Source of the DNA: Cryobacterium roopkundense
GTDB taxonomy: Bacteria; Actinomycetota; Actinomycetes; Actinomycetales; Microbacteriaceae
Direction of reading: 5' to 3'
NCBI RefSeq assembly: GCF_014200405.1
Contig: NZ_JACHBQ010000001.1
Span: 248,001-312,000 of the forward strand
DNA length: 64,000 nt
The position numbers and the translations under genes were made by a program. The notes under the pieces were generated by a model that did not search any database, was not told the DNA's origin, and saw nothing but the letters and a program-made list of their open reading frames with translations. Within the stretch, counting starts at the first letter, position 1. Each line of letters opens with the position of its first letter. This document shows positions 27,110 to 38,282 of the stretch, piece after piece.

Positions 27110-28165
27110 GTGAAGGTAATACAGACACGGGCCGCATCGCCCCGCAGGTTCGGTCGCATCGTCGCGGTGCTCATCCCGGCGTTGTTGCTGACCGCATGCT
27201 CCGGCGCGGCCCCGGCACCGACCCCCACTCCGAGTGCGTCCGGTTGGGAATCCAGCTATGCCGAGCCCGACCCCGTCGTGCTGGCGCCGCTCCGGGGTAC
27301 CGAGGTGTCGGCGGCAGCACTGGCTCATCCGTCGCTCGCCGCGAAGATCGACAACCACGAGGCCGCCCGCCCGCAGGCCGGCCTGGAACGAGCCGACATC
27401 GTCTTTGAGGAGCTCGTCGAGGGCGGAATCACCCGCTATGTCGCCGTGTGGCACTCCGATGTTCCCGACGAGGTGGGGCCCGTGCGCTCGATCCGACCGA
27501 TGGATCCCGACATCATGGCACCGTTTGGAGGCATTGCAGCCTATTCCGGCGGCGCCCAGGCCTTCCTCGACCTGATCAAGGCGGCCCCGGTGTTCAGCGT
27601 CATCTTCGACTACGACAACACGGGAATATTCACCCGCACGAGTACGAAGTCCGCGCCGCACAACGTGCTGCTCCAGGCGAAGGAGGTCGTGGGGCAACAC
27701 ACCGACCTGCCCGCACCCGCGCAGCAGTTCGCCTACGCGCCGTCGGTTGCCGCGTCATCCGCCATGGTCGATGGAACGCCGATCAGCGCGATCAACACCC
27801 GTTTCTCCACCTCACGGTGGCCCGGCTGGACCTGGGACGCCGCGGCAGCGGTGTACCTCCGTTTGCAGGAGGGCGCTCCCGACCTCGACGGCAACGGTGC
27901 GCAGCTCACCGCGACCAACGTGGTGACCCTGCGCGTAGACATCGACAACAAGTACGGTGCCATCCCCAAGACCACGATGATCGGCTCGGGCGAAGCCTCC
28001 GTTTCTTCCGGCGGACAGACCCTGAACGCTACCTGGGTGAAGGACTCCCAGGCCGCGCCGATCCGTCTGACCGACGCTAACGGTGTCACGGTTCGACTGG
28101 CGCCCGGGAACACCTGGATCGAGTTGGTGCCCACGGCTCAGGGCTCGATCGAACTCCTGCCCTGA
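27110..28165 (+). CDS. DUF3048 (YerB-like) lipoprotein
   Basis: 351 residues. The signal peptide ends in a lipobox (LLLTAC, Cys about residue 30), followed by an Ala/Pro/Thr linker. The rest is DUF3048, with the conserved stretches KIDNHEAARPQAGLERAD, EVGPVRSIRPMD and the C-terminal GNTWIELVP. YerB-type proteins are surface lipoproteins of unknown biochemical role. It starts with GTG just after the cspA terminator; no other start is plausible. The 3' end is about 25 nt before the groEL control region. Confidence 0.88.
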   Translation: MKVIQTRAASPRRFGRIVAVLIPALLLTACSGAAPAPTPTPSASGWESSYAEPDPVVLAPLRGTEVSAAALAHPSLAAKIDNHEAARPQAGLERADIVFEELVEGGITRYVAVWHSDVPDEVGPVRSIRPMDPDIMAPFGGIAAYSGGAQAFLDLIKAAPVFSVIFDYDNTGIFTRTSTKSAPHNVLLQAKEVVGQHTDLPAPAQQFAYAPSVAASSAMVDGTPISAINTRFSTSRWPGWTWDAAAAVYLRLQEGAPDLDGNGAQLTATNVVTLRVDIDNKYGAIPKTTMIGSGEASVSSGGQTLNATWVKDSQAAPIRLTDANGVTVRLAPGNTWIELVPTAQGSIELLP

Positions 28166-28190
28166 CAGAATCCGTGCCCCGCGGTGTTCG

Positions 28191-29923
<1,733 letters not shown>

Positions 29924-29943
29924 GTCCCGCCTGTAGCACACTG

Positions 29944-29979
29944 AAAAGTGGGCGCCTCCTTCGGGAGGCGCCCACTTTT
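29944..29979 (+). terminator. Terminator after groEL
   Basis: AAAAGTGGGCGCCTCC (29944-29959) pairs perfectly with GGAGGCGCCCACTTTT (29964-29979) around TTCG, with a T run on the plus strand. Confidence 0.95.
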
Positions 29980-29994
29980 TTGTGCATTCCCGAG

Positions 29995-31557
29995 CTAGCG
30001 GATGCCGCGGGCCGACTTCACGAGGTCGGCGCAGCGTTCCCCGATCATCATGGTGGTGATGTTCGGGTTGACGGTCACGAGAACCGGCATGACCGAGGCA
30101 TCCGCTACTCGCAGGCCCGTGACGCCCTTCACGCGCAGCTCGGGATCAAGCGGACTGAGCACGTCGTCGACGGCGCCCATGCGCACGGTTCCGGCGGGGT
30201 GATACACAGTGTTGTGGGTCTTCTCGATGTACGAGGTGATCTCGGCATCCGTCTGAACGGCTGCCCCCGGGTACAGCTCGGTACCCGCCCACTCGGCCAT
30301 GGCAGGCTGGGCCACGATCTCGCGGGCCTTGCGGATGCCCGCCACCATCACGCGCATGTCGTGCGGGTCGGTGAAGTAGCGCGGATCGACCATGGGCTTG
30401 TCTCGATAGTCGTTGCTGCGCAGTTTCACCGTGCCGCGCGACCGAGCCCTCGTGACGTTGGGCGTGAGGCAGAAGCCGTTCTCCGTGGTGGGGTAACCCT
30501 GGCGTACCGTGTGCATGTCGAAGGGCACCGAACCGTAGTGAAACATGAGGTCAGGCCGGTCGAGGCCCTCCTCGGTGGTCGTGAAGATGCCAGCCTCCCA
30601 CCACTGCGTGGAGGTCACGGGCATGGGCTGCTTCGCCTCCCACTGGATGACGCCCTCAGGGTGGTCCTGCAGGTTCTCGCCGACGCCGGGGGAGTCCGCG
30701 AGCACCTCGATGCCGAACTCCTCAAGCTGCGCGGCCGGTCCGACGCCGGAGAGCATGAGCAGTTTGGGGGAATCGATCGCGCCCGCGGACAGCACGACCT
30801 CGAGCCGCGCGGTGAGCTGGTGCGTTTTGCCGAAGCTCGCGTCGACGACCTGCACGCCGGTGCAGCTCTTGTTCGCATCGAACGTGAGCTTTCGGGCCCG
30901 CATACCGGTGAGCAGCGTGAAGTTCGCCCGCTCGCGGATCGGGTGGATGTACGACACAGAGCTGGAGGCCCGGGTGCCGTCGGCCTGCCGGTTGATCTGG
31001 AAGAAGTTCGCGCCGTTGACGACTGTCGTTCCGGAGTTGAACGTGGCGCGGGGGATTCCGGTTTGCTCGCACGCGTCGAGAAGGGCGACGCCGCACGGGT
31101 CGGCCGCCGGAACATTCATCAGGTGCACGGGGCCGTCCTGGCCGTGGTGCTCGCCCTGGTCCTCGTTGGTTTCGAGGCGCTTGTAGAGCGGGAACGTGTT
31201 GGCCGCGCCCCAGCCGGTTGCTCCGTGGAGCGTTGCCCAGTCGTTCAGGTCTTCGGCGGGCGCCCAGAAGGCGATGCAGGAGTTGTGGCTCGAGCAGCCG
31301 CCGAGCACCTTGGCGCGCGCGTGGCGCATGAACGAATTACCGTGCTCCTGCGGCTCGATCGGGTAATCCCAGTCATAGCCGCTCTCGAGTAGTTCCATCC
31401 ACCGGTCCAACTGCAGGATCACGTCGATGCCCTGGTCGTCGGGTCCGGCCTCTACGAGCGCCACCTCGATCTCGGGGTCTTCGCTCAGCCGAGCGGCAAC
31501 CGCGGCTCCCGCCGATCCGCCACCGATGATGATGTAGTCAAAGTCTGTCGAATTCAT
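29995..31557 (-). CDS. betA: Choline dehydrogenase-like GMC oxidoreductase
   Basis: 520 residues. FAD-binding IIIGGGSAGAAVAARL at the N-terminus, the GMC signature ARAKVLGGCSSHNSC, and the C-terminal catalytic region YHPAGTVRMG with VNPNITTMMIGERCAD. It should oxidise choline to betaine aldehyde. It follows the aldehyde dehydrogenase and BCCT genes on one transcript (betT-betB-betA), which supports choline as substrate. The ATG at 31557 has GAGGACG upstream. Confidence 0.9.
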   Translation of the reverse strand: MNSTDFDYIIIGGGSAGAAVAARLSEDPEIEVALVEAGPDDQGIDVILQLDRWMELLESGYDWDYPIEPQEHGNSFMRHARAKVLGGCSSHNSCIAFWAPAEDLNDWATLHGATGWGAANTFPLYKRLETNEDQGEHHGQDGPVHLMNVPAADPCGVALLDACEQTGIPRATFNSGTTVVNGANFFQINRQADGTRASSSVSYIHPIRERANFTLLTGMRARKLTFDANKSCTGVQVVDASFGKTHQLTARLEVVLSAGAIDSPKLLMLSGVGPAAQLEEFGIEVLADSPGVGENLQDHPEGVIQWEAKQPMPVTSTQWWEAGIFTTTEEGLDRPDLMFHYGSVPFDMHTVRQGYPTTENGFCLTPNVTRARSRGTVKLRSNDYRDKPMVDPRYFTDPHDMRVMVAGIRKAREIVAQPAMAEWAGTELYPGAAVQTDAEITSYIEKTHNTVYHPAGTVRMGAVDDVLSPLDPELRVKGVTGLRVADASVMPVLVTVNPNITTMMIGERCADLVKSARGIR

Positions 31558-31579
31558 GTTCTGCGTCCTCAACCGGCGC

Positions 31580-33094
31580 TCAGCGCGCCGCGAACCAGCC
31601 GGTCACCGCGGGTGCCGTGTTCTGGTAGATGTGCTTGGTTTCCTGATACTCGCCGAGGCCCATCGGGCCGAGCTCGCGCCCGATGCCCGACTGCCCGTAG
31701 CCGCCCCACTCCGCCTGCGGCAGGTAGGGGTGGAAGTCATTGATCCACACGGTGCCGTGACGGAGCGCCTGGGCCACCCGCTGGGCCTTGCCGGCGTCCT
31801 GCGTCCAGACGGCACCGGCGAGGCCGTAGACCGTATCGTTGGCGATGCGCACGGCCTCTGCCTCGGTCTCGAAGGTCTCGATCGTGACGACGGGGCCGAA
31901 GGCCTCGTCGACCACAACGGACATGCCGGAGTGCACCCGGTCCAGCACGGTCGGGGTGTAGTAATAGCCCTGCTCGAGGTCGCCCTCTCCCCAGGTCCCT
32001 CCGCAGCGCAGGCGGGCGCCCTCGGCGAGCCCCTTCTGCACGTACGCGGTGACCTTGTCGCGGTGGGCCGCGCTGATCAGGGGTCCTGTCTCGGCTTCGG
32101 GGTCGAACGGACCGCCGAGGCGTATCTGGTTCGCGCGGCGTACCAGCTCATCGACGAAGCGTTCGGCAACGGATGCTTCCACCACGATGCGAGCGCCTGC
32201 GGAGCAGACCTGGCCAGAGTGCACGAACGCGCCGTTGAGGGCGTTGTCGACGGCGGCATCGAAGTCGGCGTCGGCGAAGATCACATTGGGGTTCTTGCCA
32301 CCGAGTTCGAGGGCGACCTTCTTCACGGTTCCAGCCGCGGCCGCGGCGATCTTCTTGCCGGTTTCGAGCCCGCCAGTGAAGGAGACGAGGTCGACGTCGG
32401 GGTGGCTGGACAGCGGGGCTCCCGCCACGGCGCCCGCGCCGAGCACGAGGTTGGCGACGCCGGCTGGCAGGCCGAGGTCGTCGAGCAATTCCATCATGAG
32501 GATGCTCGTGTGTGGGGTGAGCTCGCTCGGCTTGAGGATGAAGGAGTTGCCGGCGGCGAGGGCCGGCGCGATCTTCCAGGCCGCTTGAAGCAGCGGGTAG
32601 TTCCACGGCGCGATCAGGCCGCACACTCCCACGGGCTCGTGCACGATGCGGCTGACCACGTTGGCATCGCCGGCATCCACGATGCGTCCGGAATCCTGAC
32701 CCGCAATCTTGCCGAAGTAGGCGAAGCAGTTTGCGATGTCGTCCATGTCGATTTCACTCTCGACCAGGCGCTTGCCCGTATCGAGGGTTTCGGCGCGGGC
32801 GAATTGCGCTGTGCGTACCCGCAGTTCCGCGGCCACTCGCAGCAGAAAGTCGCCGCGCTCCGGTGCGGGAACGGATGACCAGACCTGGCTGTCGAAGGCG
32901 GTGCGGGCCGCGTGGATGGCGGCCTCGGCATCCGCTGTCGTGGCTTCGGACACGAGGCCGACGAGCTGTCGGTCGGCCGGGTTATGGATGGCCCGGGTGC
33001 CCGCGTCGCTCGCCGACACCCAGGTGCCGCCGATGAACAGCGTGGCAGAGGTGGTGTCGGTGCTGGTCGGCACGGTGGTGGTTACTGCGCTCAT
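31580..33094 (-). CDS. betB: Betaine-aldehyde dehydrogenase-like protein
   Basis: 504 residues of the NAD(P)-dependent aldehyde dehydrogenase family. WNYPLLQAAWKIAPALAAGN, the general-base Glu in LELGGKNPNVIF, and the nucleophilic Cys in SGQVCSAGARI are present. Operon context makes betaine aldehyde the likely substrate, yielding the osmoprotectant glycine betaine. Its ATG overlaps the stop of the BCCT gene (ATGA). Confidence 0.9.
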   Translation of the reverse strand: MSAVTTTVPTSTDTTSATLFIGGTWVSASDAGTRAIHNPADRQLVGLVSEATTADAEAAIHAARTAFDSQVWSSVPAPERGDFLLRVAAELRVRTAQFARAETLDTGKRLVESEIDMDDIANCFAYFGKIAGQDSGRIVDAGDANVVSRIVHEPVGVCGLIAPWNYPLLQAAWKIAPALAAGNSFILKPSELTPHTSILMMELLDDLGLPAGVANLVLGAGAVAGAPLSSHPDVDLVSFTGGLETGKKIAAAAAGTVKKVALELGGKNPNVIFADADFDAAVDNALNGAFVHSGQVCSAGARIVVEASVAERFVDELVRRANQIRLGGPFDPEAETGPLISAAHRDKVTAYVQKGLAEGARLRCGGTWGEGDLEQGYYYTPTVLDRVHSGMSVVVDEAFGPVVTIETFETEAEAVRIANDTVYGLAGAVWTQDAGKAQRVAQALRHGTVWINDFHPYLPQAEWGGYGQSGIGRELGPMGLGEYQETKHIYQNTAPAVTGWFAAR

Positions 33095-35229
33095 TGCTTT
33101 ACCTCATCTGATTCGAAATCGGCTTCCCAATTGTCTTTGGCCACCTGGTCTTCGGCGAAGGCGGTGTTGCCCGGTTGCTCAAGCCGGTTGAGGTGCAGGA
33201 AGTCCAGGTGCGTTTCGTAGTGGTCGAGCACGTCGGTGATGACCTGCTCTTTGCTGTACCCCATCAGGTCGTAGCCGTGGCTGCCTTCGAGGGAGAAGAC
33301 CTCCATGCGGTAATACTTGCTCGCGGACGAGGCAGAGCGCACGGCATACGACGGGGTGTCGAACTGCACGGGGTAGATCTGATACTTGAATCCGCGTTCC
33401 TCGCCCATCGACACGAGCAGGTCCACGTGCGGAATCTGCAGGCCGTCAACGACGCCCTCGCTCAGGGTGACGTCTGCGCCCTTCGACGCGAGCTCGTCGT
33501 GTACTTCCTGCAGTGCGGGGAGGGCGACGAGGGCCACGAATCGCTCGGCCTGCTTCGGGCCGGGGTAGCTCATGGCGCGGGAGAGGCGCTGGCGCCAGTT
33601 GCGCACGCGTGCCGGGTCGCCGCTGCGCCCGGAGAGCAGTCCGGGCAGGCTCACCCGGTAACTGTCGCTCAGGGACTGCTCAACCCGGAGGGCCTTGTAC
33701 AACCCCAGCATGATGAGTAGGAGCACCGCTGAGAACGGCAACCCCATGATGATAGTGGCATTCTGCAGGTTGGGGATCCCTCCCACGAGCAGCATGGCCA
33801 TGGTCAGTACGCCGGTGGTGACGGCCCAGAACACTCGGAGCCACTTGGGCCCGTCGGACTCGGCGTCTTTCAGGTGCGAGGTGAAGTTGGCCATCACGAG
33901 GGCGCCGGAATCGGCCGAGGTGACGTAGAACAGCAGGCCGGTGAAGGTTGCGACCGCGGCGCTGAGCGGTGCCAGCGGGAACTCGGCGAGCAGCGAGTAG
34001 AACGCCTTCTCCGGCGAGTTCATGGCGATCTCCCCGAAGCCTGCGTCACCACCGATCACGATGGCGAGGGCGCTGTTGCCGAAGACGGCGATCCAGATCA
34101 GGATGAAGGCGAACGGCACCACGAGAACGCCGGCGACGAACTCGCGGATGGTGCGGCCACGAGAGATGCGAGCCAGGAACAGACCCACGAAGGGCGCCCA
34201 GGCGATCCACCAGGCCCAGAAGAACAGCGTCCACGCGTTCATCCACGCGTCGGGCCTGTCGTAGGCGAAGGTATCGAGGGTCATGCCCGGGAAACGGCTG
34301 AGGGTATCGCCGACGTTCTGCACGATCGCGTCGAGCAGGAACGAGGTGTTGCCGGCGATCAGCACGAAGAGCATGAGCGCCACCGACAGCAGCACGTTGA
34401 GCTCGGACAGCCGGCGGATGCCCTTTTCCACGCCGGTGACGGCGGAGATGGTGGCCATCACGACCGACAGGGCAATGAGCGAGCCCTGCACGAAGAGGGT
34501 CTGCGGTGTGCCGAACATGAAGGTCAGCCCGTAGTTGAGCTGCGCCACTCCGATGCCGAGGCTCGTGGCGATACCGAAGATCGTGCCGAGAATGGCGGCG
34601 ATGTCCACGACGTCGCCGATGGGGCCGTAGATCTTCTTTCCGAAGATGGGGTACAGCGCCGAGCGGATGCTGAGCGGCAGGTTCTGCCGGTACGCGAAAT
34701 ACCCGAGGGCGAGACCCATCAGGGCGTAGAGCGCCCAGCCGGTGATGCCGTAGTGAAAGAGCGTCCAGACCATGGCCTGACGGGCAGCCTCGACCGTACT
34801 GCCGTCTCCGGTGGGCGGAGCGAGGTACTGCGTGATGGGCTCGGAGACCGAGAAGAACATCAGGTCGATGCCGATTCCTGCGGCGAACAGCATGGAGGTC
34901 CAGGTAAAGAGGCTGAACTGCGGTCGGGAGTGGTCGGGGCCGAGTCTGGTCTTTCCCACGCGGGAGACGGCAATGTAGATCACGAACAGCAGCACGAGCG
35001 TGACGATGACGAAGTAGTACCAACCGAGGTTGGTGGAGACCCAGCCCACGATGGAGCCGATCACGTCGCTCGCGTTGCCGGGGGCGAGGATTGACCAGAG
35101 GGCGATCGCGATGATTCCAGTCGCGGATCCGATGAAGACTGTCTTGTTGACTCGGGTCGTGCTCTCTGGAGCGAATGTTTCGGGTGCGGGTGTTGCTGAC
35201 AGCGGTGTTTCTACTTCAGAGGGGGGCAT
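33091..35229 (-). CDS. betT: BCCT-family choline transporter
   Basis: 712 residues with twelve membrane helices. Visible are GIGIDLMFFSVSEP and the Trp-rich substrate helix WTLFFWAWWIAWAPFVGLF. A long hydrophilic C-terminal domain (about 535-712) resembles that of proton-coupled E. coli BetT, which is involved in osmotic activation. It imports choline for the two downstream enzymes. AAGGATGAG precedes the ATG. No betI repressor gene is adjacent. Confidence 0.93.
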   Translation of the reverse strand: MPPSEVETPLSATPAPETFAPESTTRVNKTVFIGSATGIIAIALWSILAPGNASDVIGSIVGWVSTNLGWYYFVIVTLVLLFVIYIAVSRVGKTRLGPDHSRPQFSLFTWTSMLFAAGIGIDLMFFSVSEPITQYLAPPTGDGSTVEAARQAMVWTLFHYGITGWALYALMGLALGYFAYRQNLPLSIRSALYPIFGKKIYGPIGDVVDIAAILGTIFGIATSLGIGVAQLNYGLTFMFGTPQTLFVQGSLIALSVVMATISAVTGVEKGIRRLSELNVLLSVALMLFVLIAGNTSFLLDAIVQNVGDTLSRFPGMTLDTFAYDRPDAWMNAWTLFFWAWWIAWAPFVGLFLARISRGRTIREFVAGVLVVPFAFILIWIAVFGNSALAIVIGGDAGFGEIAMNSPEKAFYSLLAEFPLAPLSAAVATFTGLLFYVTSADSGALVMANFTSHLKDAESDGPKWLRVFWAVTTGVLTMAMLLVGGIPNLQNATIIMGLPFSAVLLLIMLGLYKALRVEQSLSDSYRVSLPGLLSGRSGDPARVRNWRQRLSRAMSYPGPKQAERFVALVALPALQEVHDELASKGADVTLSEGVVDGLQIPHVDLLVSMGEERGFKYQIYPVQFDTPSYAVRSASSASKYYRMEVFSLEGSHGYDLMGYSKEQVITDVLDHYETHLDFLHLNRLEQPGNTAFAEDQVAKDNWEADFESDEVKQ

Positions 35230-35292
35230 CTCATCCTTGGTGCTCGGTGTGACGTCTCGTCTGACGGGGTCGCGGTGGCGACCGGGTTGTGG

Positions 35293-35316
35293 CTTGTTTG
35301 TCGCGAAGCCAACAAG
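35293..35316. promoter_or_regulatory. Inverted repeat upstream of betT
   Basis: CTTGTT-N12-AACAAG lies 64 nt before the betT start, next to a minus-strand TAGACT-like -10 candidate. It could bind the missing BetI-like or another osmotic regulator. Confidence 0.35.
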
Positions 35317-35353
35317 TCTAACAAATGCCCCCCTCGGGGCCGTCGGAGCCCGG

Positions 35354-35644
35354 TCAGCGGGCGAAAAGGCGGGTGTTGGCCTGCTCGATGTCGGCGTACT
35401 GCTGCCCGGCCGCCGCGAGTGCCTGGTTGAGGCTTGCGAGGCTCTCTTCGAGGCGCTGTTGCATGGCCTTCCAATCGGCGACCGCGCCCTGGAACGCGAT
35501 CGAGGCCTGGCCGGTCCAAGACCCTTCGAGGTTCAGGAGCTGGCTGTGCAGGCCCGCGACCTCGGCCTCTATTCGGCCGATCGTGCCGCGCATGGTGCCC
35601 GTCGCGGCGAGTACTGCTTCGCTGTCTACCTGGTAGCTGGTCAT
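35354..35644 (-). CDS. WXG100-family (ESAT-6-like) protein
   Basis: 96 residues forming a helical hairpin with the central SWTG motif (W-x-G, in GSWTGQAS). WXG100 proteins are small substrates or partners of type VII secretion. No eccC, eccD or other esx genes are nearby, so it is an orphan. The ATG at 35644 has GGAAGGG upstream. Residues flanking the motif show the heptad spacing expected of a dimerising hairpin. Confidence 0.88.
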   Translation of the reverse strand: MTSYQVDSEAVLAATGTMRGTIGRIEAEVAGLHSQLLNLEGSWTGQASIAFQGAVADWKAMQQRLEESLASLNQALAAAGQQYADIEQANTRLFAR

Positions 35645-35760
35645 GGTGTGCCCTTCCGTGAGGTGTGTGCCTCGACAGTAGGGCTGCGACACGGCGGCGT
35701 GGGGTCGTAGGCGCAGGTTGGTGCACAACACACCGGGCCGGCGTGCGGGGGAGGAGAACG

Positions 35761-37449
35761 TCAGGGGATGACGGGCTCAGATTTCTGTGGGGCGCTCGGG
35801 CTGCCCGCGAGGGGAAGCGACACCCGGAAGGTGGCTCCACCGCCGGGGGTGTCGACTACGTCAACCGTGCCGTTATGGGAAGAAACGATGGCCGCGACGA
35901 TCGCGAGTCCGAGACCACTGCCGCCGGTCTCCCGGGCGCGGGACGAATCAGCGCGCCAGAAGCGCTGGAAGATCTTCTCGCGAATCTGCGGCGGAATCCC
36001 CTCGCCGTGGTCGATGATCGCGATGGATGCCCGCTGGGCCGCCGGGTCCACGGCGACTTCGAGCTCGATGGGGCTGTCCTCCGAGGTGAAACGCATCGCG
36101 TTGCCCATCAGATTGGTGATGACCTGGCGGATCTTGTTTTCCTCCGCCATCACGATGGCGGGAACGGCGATGTCCCTGGCCGGGGTCGACGGCGTCGCGG
36201 CGGGCACCGCGGCATCCGTTTTGCGTGGTTTGCGGGTGCGTAGCCGAGCGAAGGTCGACGCGAAAGAGCTCGTAGCGGGTGCGCCCTGCGCGTCGGTAGC
36301 GGGGGCGTCTCCGGTTTCGAGTTCGGCCGTCTCGGCGCCCGTGTCAGCGGATGCCGCAGGCGCCAGTGTGGTCGGCAATGGCGTGAGGACCGTCACCGGG
36401 CGTGCCGGGGAGGATGCCATTGCATCGAGGGCGGCGTCGCGGGCCAGCGGAACGAGGTCGACCGCGGTCAGGGCAAGTGGCTTGGTCTCGTCGAGGCGGG
36501 CGAGTTCGAGCAGGTCCTCGACCAGTCCGCCCATGCGGATGGCTTCCTTTTCGATGCGCTGCATGGCCTGGGCCACGTCTTCCGGGGTCTGGAGGGCACC
36601 CATGCGGTACAGCTCCGCGTAGCCGCGTACCGAGACGAGCGGGGTGCGCAGCTCGTGACTGGCGTCGCCGACGAAACGGCGCATCTGGTCGATCGTGCGA
36701 GCGCGGTCCTTGAACGCCCGGTCGATGCGGTTCAACATGATGTTGAGCGAACGGTTGAGGCGGCCGACCTCGGTGTTGGGGGTGGCTCCGCCAAGTCGCT
36801 GGCTGAAATCCCCGTCGGCGATGGCCGCGGCCGTGCGCTCGGCCTCGCGCAGGGGCGCGAACGTGGTCGTGACCAGCAGGCGCGTGAGCATGGCTCCGAT
36901 GAGCACGACACCGGCTCCGAACCCCAGAAAAATGGTGAGGTAGGTGGCCATGGTGTTCTCGGTGGGACGCAGCGACACCGCCATCAGGAGAGTTCCGTAG
37001 GTGCCCTGCGGGCTGATCACCACGGGCACAGCCACGGCGAGGAAGGCCGTGTCGTGGGACGCGTCGTAGAGGGTCTGCGTGCGGCCGTCCAGCTGGGCCG
37101 CTCGTGCGAGGTCGAGTGGCATGCCCACGATGGGGAGCTCGGCGTGGTCGTGGTCGCGCCAGGTGCGGGTGAGTAGTCCGCCGTCGGCGTCGTAGAGCGC
37201 CGCGAAGTAGTTCGAGGGAACGCCTTCGGCGCCGTTCTGGGACAGCGCACTCGACGACGACGCGTTGAGCGTGGTCTGGATCTCGGCGCGAAGTTGCGTG
37301 TCGACCTGCTCGACGACGTACTGCTTGAGCATCGCCATCGTGCCGATGCCCGAGACGAGCAGGCCGAGCGTAAGCATGAGCACGGTCACGCCGGTGATCT
37401 TGGACCGCAGCGAGACGCGGTTCCATCGTTCCGTCAGTGACTGATGCAT
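35761..37449 (-). CDS. Sensor histidine kinase with an Ala/Pro/Thr-rich insertion
   Basis: 562 residues: TM1 (about 18-40), an extracellular sensor (about 41-165), TM2 (about 168-190), HAMP (about 190-245), HisKA with H265 (DASHELRTP), and an ATPase domain with N box (NLMGNAMRF, about 447-455), DHGEGIP and GGSGLGLAI. Between HisKA and the N box a low-complexity stretch of about 70 residues (356-425) ends in a basic patch (RLRTRKPRK). It is paired with the response regulator 32 nt upstream and resembles TcrY/PhoR-type kinases. Signal unknown. Confidence 0.92.
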   Translation of the reverse strand: MHQSLTERWNRVSLRSKITGVTVLMLTLGLLVSGIGTMAMLKQYVVEQVDTQLRAEIQTTLNASSSSALSQNGAEGVPSNYFAALYDADGGLLTRTWRDHDHAELPIVGMPLDLARAAQLDGRTQTLYDASHDTAFLAVAVPVVISPQGTYGTLLMAVSLRPTENTMATYLTIFLGFGAGVVLIGAMLTRLLVTTTFAPLREAERTAAAIADGDFSQRLGGATPNTEVGRLNRSLNIMLNRIDRAFKDRARTIDQMRRFVGDASHELRTPLVSVRGYAELYRMGALQTPEDVAQAMQRIEKEAIRMGGLVEDLLELARLDETKPLALTAVDLVPLARDAALDAMASSPARPVTVLTPLPTTLAPAASADTGAETAELETGDAPATDAQGAPATSSFASTFARLRTRKPRKTDAAVPAATPSTPARDIAVPAIVMAEENKIRQVITNLMGNAMRFTSEDSPIELEVAVDPAAQRASIAIIDHGEGIPPQIREKIFQRFWRADSSRARETGGSGLGLAIVAAIVSSHNGTVDVVDTPGGGATFRVSLPLAGSPSAPQKSEPVIP

Positions 37450-37481
37450 GAGAGCTCCAGTCTAAGCAACCGTGGCTGGGA

Positions 37482-38174
37482 CTATGCCTTGGCGGCCTTG
37501 AGCATGTACCCGAAGCCGCGCTTGGTCTGGATGAGCGGCTCGCTGGAGTGCACGTCGACCTTGCGGCGCAGATACGAGATGTACGACTCCACGATTCCGG
37601 CGTCACCGTTGAAGTCGTACTCCCACACGTGATCGAGAATCTGCGCCTTCGACAGCACCCGGTTCGGGTTCAGCATCAGGTAACGCAGCAGCTTGAACTC
37701 GGTCGGGCTGAGCTCGATCGGCTCGCTGCCCACGAGAACCTCGTGCGTGTCCTGGTCCATGGTCAGCTCGCCGGCGCGGATGACGGCGTCTTCGTCTGCA
37801 TGCATCGTGCGACGCAGGATCGCCTTGATGCGCGCCACAATCTCGTCCAGGCTGAACGGCTTCGTGACATAGTCGTCGCCGCCCACGGTGAGGCCGGTGA
37901 TCTTGTCTTCGGTGTCGTCCTTGGCCGTGAGGAACAGGATCGGAGCGGTGTACCCGGCGCTGCGGAGGCGCTTGGTCACCCCGAAGCCGTTCATGTCGGG
38001 CAGCATGACGTCGAGAATGATGAGGTCGGGTTCCTCCTCGAGCACGGCAGAGATCGCTTGGGCACCGTTTCCGACGGCACGCACGGCGAAGCCGGCGAAG
38101 CGCAGGCTGGTCGTGAGCAGGTCGCGGATGTTCGGTTCGTCATCAACAATGAGAATGCGGGGGCCATCAGTCAT
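37482..38174 (-). CDS. OmpR-family response regulator
   Basis: 230 residues: a receiver (VDDEPN pocket, phospho-acceptor Asp in LIILDVMLPD, KPFS) and a winged helix (SPTEFKLLRYLMLNPNRVLSK; SYISYLRRKVD). It is the partner of the downstream kinase. A GAGAAT box ends 6 nt before the ATG, so the operon may be leaderless. It resembles TcrX/PhoP-like regulators; targets are unknown. Confidence 0.94.
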   Translation of the reverse strand: MTDGPRILIVDDEPNIRDLLTTSLRFAGFAVRAVGNGAQAISAVLEEEPDLIILDVMLPDMNGFGVTKRLRSAGYTAPILFLTAKDDTEDKITGLTVGGDDYVTKPFSLDEIVARIKAILRRTMHADEDAVIRAGELTMDQDTHEVLVGSEPIELSPTEFKLLRYLMLNPNRVLSKAQILDHVWEYDFNGDAGIVESYISYLRRKVDVHSSEPLIQTKRGFGYMLKAAKA

Positions 38175-38282
38175 GTGACCATTCTCTGCGCGTTAGCTGG
38201 AGGTTTACTGAAAGTAGGCGGTGTGCGGTGGTTGCTCGGTACCTTTGGAGAGGGCGCAGTGCCCACAAACTCAGGGAGCGGC

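Noticed and set aside
35327..35340. GCCCC-CCTC-GGGGC hairpin as terminator of the WXG100 gene
   Set aside because: The 5-bp stem is short and lacks a T run, so it is too weak to call.
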